This document shows positions 9,201 through 17,625 of a DNA stretch of 36,043 bases, piece after piece. Origin of the DNA: Thermodesulfobacteriota bacterium. Its GTDB lineage: Bacteria > Desulfobacterota > DSM-4660 > Desulfatiglandales > Desulfatiglandaceae. Both the position numbers and the translations under genes were made by a program. The first letter of the stretch is position 1; the number at the start of each line of letters is the position of its first letter. A model generated the notes under the pieces. It was not told the origin of the DNA. It was given only the letters and a program-made list of their open reading frames with translations, and did no database searches. Location: assembly GCA_028278625.1 (NCBI GenBank), contig JANQDY010000012.1, positions 1 through 36,043 on the forward strand. Direction: 5' to 3'.

Positions 9201-9253
9201 CCGGTTATGCCACCGCCCACAACCAGGACGGAACCGAGTTTTTCTGTCGACAT
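6233..9253 (-). CDS. hdrA: Selenocysteine-containing HdrA-like flavin/Fe-S oxidoreductase (TGA codon 60 read as Sec)
   Basis: From ATG 9253 the frame is open except for one TGA at 9074-9076 (codon 60), giving 1006 residues. The first 59 codons encode a Rossmann FAD motif ([12 protein letters not shown]) and T-F-P-T-N-D-C-A-M. After the TGA comes [12 protein letters not shown]. In HdrA proteins the TGA position is normally Cys, and Sec there is known in methanogens and Deltaproteobacteria. Two [4Fe-4S] sites follow (Cys109/112/115/119; Cys156/164/167/171), then a C-S-S-V-C-C motif near 270. A second FAD module begins near 603 and a two-cluster ferredoxin ends the protein. ATG 9253 follows the hdrB stop by 3 bases, with AGGAG overlapping that stop. 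Its role is probably flavin-based electron transfer or bifurcation with HdrB. Sec insertion is inferred. Confidence 0.92.
9045..9076 (-). promoter_or_regulatory. Putative bacterial SECIS hairpin downstream of the hdrA UGA
   Basis: Counting the U of UGA as 1, bases 13-16 (CCGA) pair with 29-32 (UCGG). Inside, 19-20 (CU) pair with 26-27 (AG), leaving an apical loop GGUCG. The loop G-G lies at 21-22, close to the position 22-23 of the G-G in the E. coli fdhF element, which also has GGUC. The stem is short and folded by eye only. Confidence 0.6.
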
Positions 9254-9256
9254 ATG

Positions 9257-10135
9257 CTACTCCTGCGTTTTGAAAAAAGAGGTGATGTTATCTATTGCCA
9301 CCTGGTTTTCTTTAAGACCCAGAGATGCTTCATCAACACCCATGCACAGTCCCAGCAATTGGGCATAGGTGATGGAGGGAAGTGCCTCGCCGTTGTTATT
9401 GCCGGCCATGATCATGCGCTGCACCTGGTCAAACTGAAGCTGGCAGTAGGGGCAGGCGGTGCACAGAAAATGGGCCCCCGATTCACGCCCGCTCTCAAGT
9501 TTCTTCCGGGTCAGCTCCATTGAGACCGTGTCGTTCAGCCCCAGAAGAGGGGCGCCGCAGCAATTGAGTTTTTCGTTCCATTCCACGCTTTTGGCGCCCG
9601 TTGCGGTCACCAATTGGTCGAACAGGGTCGGGGCCACCGGGTCGTCGAACCGGGTGACTTTGCTGGGGCGAAGGGCATGGCAGCCATAGTGGGTGGCGAT
9701 GTTGAGATCACTCATCTTACGCGAGATCTTCTTTTTGAGATCATTTACGCCCACATCGTGATACAGAACCGAAAGGAAATGCTTGACTTCAACCTGGCCC
9801 TGGTATGACAGGTTTCTCTCTGCCAGGAGGTCGTTAATTTCCGCCCGCAAAATCTCCTGTTGACCTAAGAGATGTTGTGCTTCCTTAAGAGAGCCAAAAC
9901 AGCATTTGCATAGGGCCATGATGTTAAGGCCGTCCCGTTCGGCCAGTGCCAGATTTCCGGCAGCCGACAGAAGATAGGCTTTTCGGTCAACGTTCCTGAG
10001 CGGATAACCGCAGCAGGTGAATTCGCGATCATCGACCAGTTCCACCCCCAGGCGGGACAATACCGCACGGGAAGCGGTTTCATATTGTTCAAGTCGGGCG
10101 GGAATATTGCAGCCCAGGAAAAAAGCGTATTTCAT
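9257..10135 (-). CDS. hdrB: Heterodisulfide reductase-like subunit B (two CCG domains)
   Basis: This 292-residue protein has two cysteine-rich CCG domains. The first has F-L-G-C-N near the N-terminus, F-T-C-C-G-Y-P-L and L-C-K-C-C-F-G. The second has H-Y-G-C-H-A-L, L-N-C-C-G-A-P-L and C-T-A-C-P-Y-C. In characterised HdrB proteins these motifs bind the noncubane [4Fe-4S] clusters that cleave the disulfide, and both are complete here. Organisms without coenzyme M use such subunits with other disulfides or acceptors; which one cannot be told. It lies 28 bases after the membrane subunit, with GAGG upstream of ATG, and its stop is 3 bases from the hdrA start. The three genes are clearly one operon. 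Confidence 0.92.
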   Translation of the reverse strand: MKYAFFLGCNIPARLEQYETASRAVLSRLGVELVDDREFTCCGYPLRNVDRKAYLLSAAGNLALAERDGLNIMALCKCCFGSLKEAQHLLGQQEILRAEINDLLAERNLSYQGQVEVKHFLSVLYHDVGVNDLKKKISRKMSDLNIATHYGCHALRPSKVTRFDDPVAPTLFDQLVTATGAKSVEWNEKLNCCGAPLLGLNDTVSMELTRKKLESGRESGAHFLCTACPYCQLQFDQVQRMIMAGNNNGEALPSITYAQLLGLCMGVDEASLGLKENQVAIDNITSFFKTQE

Positions 10136-10163
10136 TGGTTCGCCTCTATTAAGGTCTTGAAAT

Positions 10164-11915
10164 TTAGGCTTTGCCCCCCTGCCGGGGAGTTTTGATGGCG
10201 ATGTTTTTCAGCTGATATAAAATGTCGGTGACTTCAACCAGCTGCGGGCAGTGCTCTTGGCACTGGTAACAGGTGACACAATCCCAGATCATCCGCGCCC
10301 CGCATGCCAAGTCCGTGAGGCCCAAACCGAGGCCGCACATGATCTGGTGGGGCAGCAATCCCAAGCTTTCCTCCGGTTTTTCCGAAACAGCGACCACAGG
10401 GCAGACGGATGTGCAGTTCTGGCAGGTGTAACAAGCCTTGAACGTCTCGGTGTCGTAGGGCAGCGCCGTACGGGACTTATCACCGTTAAGGCTCAGGGAA
10501 CCTGTCTCAGCGGCACTGGGCCATCCTTCTTTGACCGCATCTCTGGCCAGATCAAGGGGCTTGTCATACCCCTCAGGCCCGAGCTCGGTCCTGTTCAGTC
10601 CTCTCACAAATGAGAAACCGGAAAGCAGCAGCGGTTCTCCCTTTTCAGCGCCCTGAACGAGGGCCTCCCTCACGTTAAGCCAGAGATCCCTCAGGTTGAT
10701 ACCCGAAGGACACACCACGGTACAACGGTCGCAATTGGTACAGATAACCATCCCTTCAAGCAGGGCCTGCCGTTCGGCGTCGGAAAGGGGTTTTCCGGCT
10801 GCCAGCTTTCGAAGGGTTTGAAGCTTTTCAGAGGGCAGAATACAATCATTGTGAATGGCATCATAGGCGGGTGATGAAGAACATCTGAGGCTGCAGGTAC
10901 CGCAGTGGGTGCAGGCATCCAGTTCCATCATCTGCCGGGTCAATATGTTGGCGGGATGAGAGCGCTTTTTGTCCATGACGGCGTTTGCCATCAGGCTCAA
11001 GGGCGTCGTAATCAGATGAAACATCTTACTGAAGGGGAGATAAGCGAGGCCCACGAAGCAGGCCAGGATGTGGATGAGCCACAGAAAATAGGCGGCCTGG
11101 GCATCGTCTAAAAACTGTGCCATGGGTCGCATTCCCCTTGACAGGTTAAGACTGATAAAGGCCCACTCAGGGGGAGCGTGACACGACTGGCAGCTCATTT
11201 CATGCAGTTCCCGGCCCTGGGCGATGATTTCCTCGTCAAAATCAACGATTTCCTCGGGGGAAACCACGCCGAATTCCTTTACCCAAAAGGTTTCAAGCGC
11301 CTTCAACTCCTCCGGCTCGTCACTGTCGGCATATTCTTCCACCATTCGCTGGTATGCGTCGTGGCTTACGATTTTGGCGCTTTCCAGCAGAAAACCGGTG
11401 ATCATGATAATGGCGACGATCATGACGGCATACCGGTCCATGGCATTGGTTCGAAGGCGGATATTCTTTTTGGAGCGCCGCCGGCTGATGGCAATGATAA
11501 CGCCCACGAAAACCATCAATCCCAAAAGGTTTCTCAGGAAAAGATAGGGGTGTGCCGTGGAGGCATAGTCACCGAAAAGAAAATGGCTGGTCCCTTCTTC
11601 GGCTTGAAAGGCATGAATCAACAGCAGCAACGTAAAGCCCACAAAGATCAGCATGTGCATGACCCAGCGAAGCGCATCTTCCTTTAAGATTCTACGTTGA
11701 AGGATGACATCCAGTATCAGGGCTTTTATGATGTAGCCAATTCGGGCGCTGAATATGGCAGCCAGTATCCCCTTTATGGCATGAGAAATCCTCTGGCCCG
11801 TTGAATAGACCTGGTCCGGGCCGGTGATTTGTCGGGAAACCCATGTGTAAAGTTTGTAGACAAATCCGACAACGAAAACGATCAAAGACGCGTACAGAAG
11901 AATATCGAAAAGCAT
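10164..11915 (-). CDS. Membrane HdrC-like Fe-S protein with NarI-type domain and heme c motif
   Basis: This 583-residue protein starts with several hydrophobic segments typical of a NarI/HdrE/DsrM-like b-type cytochrome (about 3-25, 80-105, 125-145, 165-185). A loop carries C-Q-S-C-H near 240, the heme c attachment motif, and another membrane segment lies near 290. The cytoplasmic C-terminus has four Cys clusters: C-T-H-C-G-T-C-S-L-R-C, C-T-N-C-D-R-C-T-V-V-C-P, C-Y-T-C-Q-N-C-T-S-V-C-P and C-V-T-C-Y-Q-C-Q-E-H-C-P. Ordinary HdrC has only two such motifs. It probably moves electrons between the quinone pool or a periplasmic donor and HdrAB. ATG 11915 is chosen because GAGG lies 9 bases upstream; a GTG five codons earlier also fits. 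It is the first gene of the operon. Confidence 0.88.
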   Translation of the reverse strand: MLFDILLYASLIVFVVGFVYKLYTWVSRQITGPDQVYSTGQRISHAIKGILAAIFSARIGYIIKALILDVILQRRILKEDALRWVMHMLIFVGFTLLLLIHAFQAEEGTSHFLFGDYASTAHPYLFLRNLLGLMVFVGVIIAISRRRSKKNIRLRTNAMDRYAVMIVAIIMITGFLLESAKIVSHDAYQRMVEEYADSDEPEELKALETFWVKEFGVVSPEEIVDFDEEIIAQGRELHEMSCQSCHAPPEWAFISLNLSRGMRPMAQFLDDAQAAYFLWLIHILACFVGLAYLPFSKMFHLITTPLSLMANAVMDKKRSHPANILTRQMMELDACTHCGTCSLRCSSSPAYDAIHNDCILPSEKLQTLRKLAAGKPLSDAERQALLEGMVICTNCDRCTVVCPSGINLRDLWLNVREALVQGAEKGEPLLLSGFSFVRGLNRTELGPEGYDKPLDLARDAVKEGWPSAAETGSLSLNGDKSRTALPYDTETFKACYTCQNCTSVCPVVAVSEKPEESLGLLPHQIMCGLGLGLTDLACGARMIWDCVTCYQCQEHCPQLVEVTDILYQLKNIAIKTPRQGGKA

Positions 11916-11958
11916 GGATTCATTCCTCACTTATCTGGCCGGTACAATAAGTGCCCGA

Positions 11959-11986
11959 TCTATAAAGTCCTTAAGGGGTTTGTCAA
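11959..11986 (-). promoter_or_regulatory. Sigma70-like promoter of the hdr operon
   Basis: On the minus strand a perfect -35 TTGACA (11986-11981) is followed, after 16 bases, by TATAGA (11964-11959). Transcription would begin near 11952, leaving a leader of about 35 bases before ATG 11915. It is the best promoter match near this operon. Confidence 0.6.
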
Positions 11987-12214
11987 GATAAGATTTTCAC
12001 AAAGTCTCGCCAAACAAGGGTTTCCGGACCATTTTTTGGCTTAACATAACCATCTTGAAAAGAAAAAATCAATGATTTAATTTATCCCCATACATCCGCG
12101 CGGAATCAATTGCCAAGTTCAAACATGGGTGTTGAAAAAAAGATCTTCAGTTGGTAAAAAGGCCCACACCAGCGATAAGGAACCTGAACGGTTCAAAATG
12201 AAAGGAATAAGAGG

Positions 12215-13942
12215 TTGGATTGCAGCATAAAGTTACAGGATGCTTACAAAGGGTATACCTTTGACCAGGACAAGATTTTCTCACCGGAGGAGACCGTCCT
12301 TCGGTTCAAGAAAAGGCTCCGGGAAGCGGATCTGGACATTTTGGCGGAGACGGTACGCATTGACAATGGCCGGCTGGACATCCCGGTCTACTTCAGCGTG
12401 TGCGGGCGTGATGCCGTGGAAATCATCGGGACGAAAAAGCAGATGGGAAAGGGGGGGACCCCCCGCCAGTCGGAAGCCAGCGCCGTGATGGAACTGGCTG
12501 AGCGATACAGCTTTTTCAGCTTTTGGAAAAACCCCAAGAACTTTCGGGTGGATACTTACGAAAATGTGAAAGAAGCGGCGCTCTCGTTTGAATCGATTGC
12601 CAAATCCGTGCATGATAGCTCCCCTGAGCTGGATAAAGCCCGGGAAATTTTTGGCGGTCTTCCCATGAAATGGACCCCTGCCTGCAAGATGACAACGGGC
12701 GAGGAGGTGCTGATTCCCTTTGACTGGTTTTTTGCCATAAACGAATTCAACGGGCCCTCTGCCGGCAACTGCGTGGAAGAGGCCATGAGCCAGGGCATCT
12801 GTGAGATCGTGGAGCGGCATGTAAGTTCCATCATCAGTCGGGAGGAGAGAAATGTGCCGGGCATTGATCTTTCCACGGTAACGGATCCGCTGACCCGGGA
12901 GATGATCGAAAAATTTGGAAAGGCCGGTGTCCGGATTTTTGCTTCCGACTTCTCCCTGGATACGGGCATCCCCTCCGTGGGCGTTCTGGCCTATGATCCG
13001 GTCACATTCCCTCAAAAAAGTGAAATCGTCTGGACCGCCGGTACCACCCCGGATCCCCAGAAATCGTTGAGCCGGGCACTGACCGAGGTTGCCCAGTTGG
13101 CAGGCGATTTCAATTCTGGGTCCAATTATGTGGCCAGCGGTCTTCCCAAATTCAAGGATCTCGGAGATGCGGACTTCATCACGCATCCGGTGCACACGGT
13201 TTCCATCAAAAGCCTGCCGAACCTGGCCAGCGATAATATCAAAGTGGAGGTGCAGAATTGCATCGCCACGCTGGCTGCGAGAGATTTGGAGGTGTTTGCC
13301 GTTGACGTGATGCACCCCCGCCTTAAAATTCCGGCCTTCTATACCATTGTCCCAGGCGCGCATTTCAGGGAGAGAGCCGTGGGAACCAGCGTGGGCATGT
13401 TCTGTGCCAAACTGGTTGCGGCCTCCGAGAATATTCCCTGGGCCGTACGGCAACTGACCCGAATGGACCAATTGCTGCCCCAGAAGTATTACATCAAATT
13501 CTTCCTGGGTTTGGCCCATATTTCCTTGGGGGAGCCGAAGAAAGCAATCCGGTTTCTTGAGGAAGCGCTCAAGCTGGACCCAAAGGAAGAGGATGTTCCC
13601 AGTATTTACTGTTATATGGGCATATGCTTCAGGGATATGGAAGAATACCGAAAAGCCGTTACAGTGCTTGAAAAAGGGGTTCAGGTTGACAGTGAACGGA
13701 CGGATATTTTTAACCTCATGGGATTCTGCCATTTTAAGCTGAAAGAGCACGAAAAGGCCATCGAAGCGTTCCACAGAGTGCTGGAACTGAACCCGGCATC
13801 CGCCATCGATTACGCCAATATCGCATCCAACTACAGGGACCTGGGAAACAAGGAGATGGCCATTCGGTTTTACAGATTCGCCCTGGAACTGGATGACACC
13901 ATCGATTTTGCCAAAGAGAATTTGAAAAAGCTGGAAGGATAA
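12215..13942 (+). CDS. YcaO-domain protein with C-terminal TPR repeats
   Basis: This 575-residue protein is YcaO-like at residues 30-410. ATP-binding segments are visible: K-G-G-T-P-R-Q-S-E-A-S-A-V-M-E-L-A-E-R and N-G-P-S-A-G-N-C-V-E-E-A, followed by I-C-E-I-V-E-R-H. YcaO proteins use ATP to activate amide carbonyls for azoline or thioamide formation; E. coli YcaO instead supports RimO-dependent ribosomal protein S12 methylthiolation. Residues about 430-575 hold about four TPR repeats (for example Y-A-N-I-A-S-N-Y-R-D-L-G-N-K-E-M-A), likely for binding a partner. No TfuA, precursor peptide or RiPP export gene is adjacent. The start is TTG with AAGAGG just upstream; no in-frame ATG fits. It is divergent from the hdr operon. 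Confidence 0.85.
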   Translation: MDCSIKLQDAYKGYTFDQDKIFSPEETVLRFKKRLREADLDILAETVRIDNGRLDIPVYFSVCGRDAVEIIGTKKQMGKGGTPRQSEASAVMELAERYSFFSFWKNPKNFRVDTYENVKEAALSFESIAKSVHDSSPELDKAREIFGGLPMKWTPACKMTTGEEVLIPFDWFFAINEFNGPSAGNCVEEAMSQGICEIVERHVSSIISREERNVPGIDLSTVTDPLTREMIEKFGKAGVRIFASDFSLDTGIPSVGVLAYDPVTFPQKSEIVWTAGTTPDPQKSLSRALTEVAQLAGDFNSGSNYVASGLPKFKDLGDADFITHPVHTVSIKSLPNLASDNIKVEVQNCIATLAARDLEVFAVDVMHPRLKIPAFYTIVPGAHFRERAVGTSVGMFCAKLVAASENIPWAVRQLTRMDQLLPQKYYIKFFLGLAHISLGEPKKAIRFLEEALKLDPKEEDVPSIYCYMGICFRDMEEYRKAVTVLEKGVQVDSERTDIFNLMGFCHFKLKEHEKAIEAFHRVLELNPASAIDYANIASNYRDLGNKEMAIRFYRFALELDDTIDFAKENLKKLEG

Positions 13943-13947
13943 GAGGA

Positions 13948-13965
13948 CCGGGGCCAAGACCCCGG
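13948..13965 (+). terminator. G+C-rich hairpin after the YcaO gene
   Basis: CCGGGG (13948-13953) pairs with CCCCGG (13960-13965) around a 6-base loop, 5 bases after the YcaO stop. No T-run follows, so it may be a weak terminator or an mRNA-stabilising hairpin before the ABC genes. Confidence 0.35.
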
Positions 13966-14002
13966 CGTTCAACCTAACATGAAGCAACAGGGATAAAAAC
14001 CT

Positions 14003-14953
14003 ATGATCGAGGTACAGCATCTCAGCAAGTATTACGGGGAAAAATTGGCGGTGGACGACATTTCCTTTAATGTGGAACGCGGTGAGGTTTTGGGTTTTTT
14101 GGGACCCAATGCCGCGGGAAAGTCAACCACCATGAGAATGATCACCGGATTCCTTCCGCCCACCTCCGGCACGGCCGCCATCGGAGGGAGTGACATCATC
14201 ACCAATTCCTTGGAAGCGAGGCGGAAAATGGGATATCTGCCTGAGAATGCGCCGGCCTATCCCGATATGACGGTGATCGCTTTTCTGGAATTCATCGCCG
14301 GTATCAGGGGGTTTTCCGGGGACCCCAAGAAAGCCCGCATCGAGGAGACCATAGACCGCTGTTTTCTTAAGGAAGTCCGTCATCAACCCATCAACACCTT
14401 GAGCAAAGGTTTCAAACAACGGGTCTGTTTTGCTCAAAGCATCATCCACGACCCTTTGTACCTGATCATGGATGAACCCACCGACGGACTGGATCCCAAC
14501 CAGAAACACGAGGTGCGTGCCATGATTCGGGAGATGGCCAAAGAGAAGACCATCATCCTCTCCACCCACATTCTGGAAGAGGTGGAGGCCCTCTGCACGA
14601 GAGCCATCATTATCTCAAAAGGGAAAATCGTGGCCGACGATACCCCTTCCGGTTTGAAAGCGAAATCGTCACTCCACGGGGCCGTCACTTTTACACTCAG
14701 CCAAACGGATGGAAGGGATCCCCTCGAGGAATTGAAAGAGATCGAGGCGATCAGAAAGGTCGATACGGTTTCGGACGGCGATTCCGAGGTTGTTTTCCGG
14801 GCATTTCCAAGAAATCCAAACCGCTCACCTGCCAACGAGATCATGGGGCGTCTGGTTCAAAACGGTTTCACCGTGAATACCTTCCAGGTGGAAAGCGGCC
14901 GACTGGATGAAGTATTTCGATTGGTCACGAGTGCTTCGGAGGTTATGGAATGA
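14003..14953 (+). CDS. ABC transporter ATP-binding protein (GldA-like)
   Basis: This 316-residue ATPase has Walker A G-P-N-A-A-G-K-S-T-T (about 33-42), the Q-loop region G-Y-L-P-E-N, signature L-S-K-G-F-K-Q-R-V, Walker B Y-L-I-M-D-E-P-T-D-G-L-D-P and switch His in L-S-T-H-I-L-E-E-V. The signature has K in place of the usual second G-containing L-S-G-G. The C-terminal 90 residues form the extension seen in drug/ABC-2 type ATPases. Gene order with an ABC-2 permease, a GldG-like protein and a DUF4340 protein matches the Gld-type auxiliary ABC cluster; transported substrate is unknown. Its last codons overlap the permease start by 4 bases (ATGA), implying translational coupling. Confidence 0.9.
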   Translation: MIEVQHLSKYYGEKLAVDDISFNVERGEVLGFLGPNAAGKSTTMRMITGFLPPTSGTAAIGGSDIITNSLEARRKMGYLPENAPAYPDMTVIAFLEFIAGIRGFSGDPKKARIEETIDRCFLKEVRHQPINTLSKGFKQRVCFAQSIIHDPLYLIMDEPTDGLDPNQKHEVRAMIREMAKEKTIILSTHILEEVEALCTRAIIISKGKIVADDTPSGLKAKSSLHGAVTFTLSQTDGRDPLEELKEIEAIRKVDTVSDGDSEVVFRAFPRNPNRSPANEIMGRLVQNGFTVNTFQVESGRLDEVFRLVTSASEVME

Positions 14954-15696
14954 GCAGTTTTCTAAAGAACACCGGCATCATTTTGAAGAGGGAGTTCTCC
15001 GGGTATTTCGGAAGTCCCGTAGCATACGTGTTTATTGTTATTTTTCTTCTTTTAAGCGGTTTTTTCACTTTTTCACTGAGTAATTTCTACGAAGCCGGGC
15101 AGGCGGATCTTCGTGCTTTTTTTGAATGGCACCCGTGGATTTTTCTCTTTCTGATTCCCGCGGTGGCCATGCGGCTCTGGGCCGAGGAACGGCGGACCGG
15201 CACCATTGAACTCATATTGACCCTGCCGGTGACCCTTCCTCAAGTGATCCTTGGGAAATTCCTTGCAGCCTGGCTTTTCGTAGGTGTTGCCCTGGTGTTA
15301 ACATTTCCCATGGTACTCACCGTAAACTATCTGGGGAATCCTGATCTGGGCGCCGTCTTCTGTGCCTACTGTGGCAGTTTCCTCATGGCCGGCGCTTATC
15401 TGAGCGTGGGGAATGTGACTTCCGCAATGACGCGCAATCAGGTCATCAGCTTCATTTTAAGCGTTGTTATCTGCCTGTTTCTGGTGCTGGCCGGCTGGCC
15501 CCCCATTACCAATATTCTTTCGGGCTGGGCCCCCATCTGGGTCGTGGATGTTGTCGCCGGTTTCAGTTTTATGCCCCACTTCGCTTCCATGGAGCGCGGC
15601 GTCATTGACCTAAGGGACCTGTGCTACTATTTCTCGGTGATTTTTTTCATGCTCTTTGCCAACGGCGTCGTACTCAAAAGCCGCAGGGCATCCTGA
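14950..15696 (+). CDS. ABC-2 type permease (GldF-like)
   Basis: A 248-residue integral membrane protein with about six hydrophobic segments and the motif W-A-E-E-R-R-T-G-T-I-E, which lies after the second segment in this permease type. Segments are visible at about 22-45, 60-78, 100-125, 135-155, 170-190 and 220-240. It partners with the preceding ATPase, whose stop overlaps its ATG. In Flavobacteria the equivalent GldF is linked to gliding, but this cluster occurs in many non-gliding bacteria, so gliding should not be inferred. Confidence 0.88.
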   Translation: MSSFLKNTGIILKREFSGYFGSPVAYVFIVIFLLLSGFFTFSLSNFYEAGQADLRAFFEWHPWIFLFLIPAVAMRLWAEERRTGTIELILTLPVTLPQVILGKFLAAWLFVGVALVLTFPMVLTVNYLGNPDLGAVFCAYCGSFLMAGAYLSVGNVTSAMTRNQVISFILSVVICLFLVLAGWPPITNILSGWAPIWVVDVVAGFSFMPHFASMERGVIDLRDLCYYFSVIFFMLFANGVVLKSRRAS

Positions 15697-15714
15697 AAAC
15701 GAGGGAGGATTTCC

Positions 15715-17625
15715 ATGGCTGAAAGAGAAGGTACATTGTTTAAGAAGACCCTGCTATCGGTGACAGGCCTGATTGTCCTGTTTTTTATTCTGGTTCTGGT
15801 AAATATTCTCATTTCCTATGCCAACGTGCGTTGGGACGCGACCGAAGACAAAAGCTACTCCCTTTCAAAAGGCACGGAGGATATTTTGAATTCCATGAGC
15901 CAGCCGGTTACCATAAAATTTTTCTATTCCCAGAGCGTGCCGGATGTTCCGGCCCACATCAAACTCTACGCGCGGCGTGTGCGCGATTTTCTCAGGGAAT
16001 ATGAGCATGAAAGCAACGGCATGGTCAAACTGGAAATGATCGATCCGCGGCCCGATTCCCATGAAGAGGAATGGGCCCAGAAGTATGGGCTGGAGCCGGT
16101 TCAGACATTGGGAGGGGAGCCCATCACCTGCGGGCTGGTGCTGACCGCCGCCGATCAGGAGGAGACCGTTCCGTGGCTGGATCCTTCAAAAGAGCAGCTA
16201 CTGGAATATGATATTACCAGCATCATTTACGGGTTGCAGCATCCGGAAAAGAAGACCGTGGGGGTGATCACCTCCCTGCCCATTTTCGGTTCCGGTGCCA
16301 GGGCCGCCATGCCGGGACAGCCACCCAGCCCGCCATGGATATTCGTGACGGAAATGAAGAAGATCTACGATGTCAAAGAGATCAAGCCGACCGTTCGACT
16401 GATCGATCCGTCATTGGATCTTCTGATGGTGGTCTTTCCCAAGGACATGAGTCCTCAACTGGAATATGCCATCGACCAGTATGTGCTCTCAGGCGGCAAC
16501 GCACTGATCTTCGTTGATCCCCTTTGCGTTTCCTACAGGTCCCCCGGGCAGCAGGATTTCATGCGGTCTTCCGGATCTTCCCTTGATCGGGTGTTCAAAG
16601 CGTGGGGGGTTACAATGGATGCCACAAAGGCCGTTGCGGACTACGGCCAGCCCACCCAGGTGAGGACTTCAAGCAGTACCACTGAGGAAAACCCCCTCAT
16701 GATTACCGCGCGGGGAGAGGCATTCAACCGGGATAATGTAATTACCGCCGGACTTGAAAGCATGCTCTTCCCTGTGGCCGGCGCCATTGTGAGAAAAGGG
16801 GAGGAGGATAAAGGCGCCAACCTAAAGGACTACGCATTTGAGACCCTGGTCGATTCCAGTGAAGACGCGGCAGTGGTGGATGTATTCAAAGCATTCATGG
16901 GTGCCGGTGCCATCAGAAAAGAGTTTGTTTCGGCTGATGAGCGCTTTAATATCATTGTTCGGGTGCGGGGGACGTTTAAAACGGCATTCCCGGACGGTCC
17001 GCCAAAGCCGAAGGACCCGGATACGCCACCGGTTGATGAAACAAAATATCCGCAACTGAAAGAGGGAAAGAAACCGGCCACCCTGGTGATCATATCCGAT
17101 GCGGACATGCTGGCGGACAATTTCTATGTGCAGCGCCGGAATTTTTTCGGACTGAACGTTACCGAGATGTTCAATGACAATCTCAATTTTCTGTCCAACT
17201 CCTCCGAGATGCTGACGGGAAGCGACGAACTGATCGGACTTCGGTCAAGGGGAAAGATCGAGCGTCCTTTTACGGCGGTGTTGGAGCTGAAGAAGCGCGC
17301 AAAGGCCCAGTGGCTCGACAAGGAACAGGAACTGGTGCGACAGATTGAGGAGACCAACCGGAAGCTGCAGGCCCTTGAGCGGGAGAAAGATGCTTCAGAG
17401 AAAACCATCATCAGCCCGGAGCAGGAAGCGGAGATTGCCAAATTCAGGGAGCAGAAGCAGGTCATCAACCGCCAGCTCAAAGAGGTGCGAAAGAACCTGC
17501 GTGCCGAAATCGAAACCCTCGGCGCGACCCTCAAAGGCATCAATATCTTTCTGATGCCCCTATTGATCAGTATCGTCGGGATCATTTTTGCGGTATACAG
17601 GCAAAGAAAGCTGAGGATGAAATGA
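15715..17625 (+). CDS. GldG-like ABC-system auxiliary protein
   Basis: This 636-residue protein has a hydrophobic segment at about 12-35 and another at about 605-625, with a long extracytoplasmic domain between them. The domain includes V-T-I-K-F-F-Y-S-Q, V-K-L-E-M-I-D-P-R and Y-V-L-S-G-G-N-A-L-I-F-V-D-P, typical of the Gldg/ABC_transp_aux family. A coiled coil (about 530-600, rich in Glu, Lys and Gln) leads into the last membrane helix. GldG proteins are membrane-anchored partners of the ABC permease; their biochemical role is unknown. AGGGAGGA upstream fixes the ATG, and its stop overlaps the DUF4340 start (ATGA). Confidence 0.87.
   Translation: MAEREGTLFKKTLLSVTGLIVLFFILVLVNILISYANVRWDATEDKSYSLSKGTEDILNSMSQPVTIKFFYSQSVPDVPAHIKLYARRVRDFLREYEHESNGMVKLEMIDPRPDSHEEEWAQKYGLEPVQTLGGEPITCGLVLTAADQEETVPWLDPSKEQLLEYDITSIIYGLQHPEKKTVGVITSLPIFGSGARAAMPGQPPSPPWIFVTEMKKIYDVKEIKPTVRLIDPSLDLLMVVFPKDMSPQLEYAIDQYVLSGGNALIFVDPLCVSYRSPGQQDFMRSSGSSLDRVFKAWGVTMDATKAVADYGQPTQVRTSSSTTEENPLMITARGEAFNRDNVITAGLESMLFPVAGAIVRKGEEDKGANLKDYAFETLVDSSEDAAVVDVFKAFMGAGAIRKEFVSADERFNIIVRVRGTFKTAFPDGPPKPKDPDTPPVDETKYPQLKEGKKPATLVIISDADMLADNFYVQRRNFFGLNVTEMFNDNLNFLSNSSEMLTGSDELIGLRSRGKIERPFTAVLELKKRAKAQWLDKEQELVRQIEETNRKLQALEREKDASEKTIISPEQEAEIAKFREQKQVINRQLKEVRKNLRAEIETLGATLKGINIFLMPLLISIVGIIFAVYRQRKLRMK

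Noticed and set aside
12281..14020. Long 579-codon open frame on the minus strand opposite the YcaO-TPR gene
   Set aside because: It mirrors the codon pattern of the real gene, has no recognisable motif, and runs into the ABC gene start.
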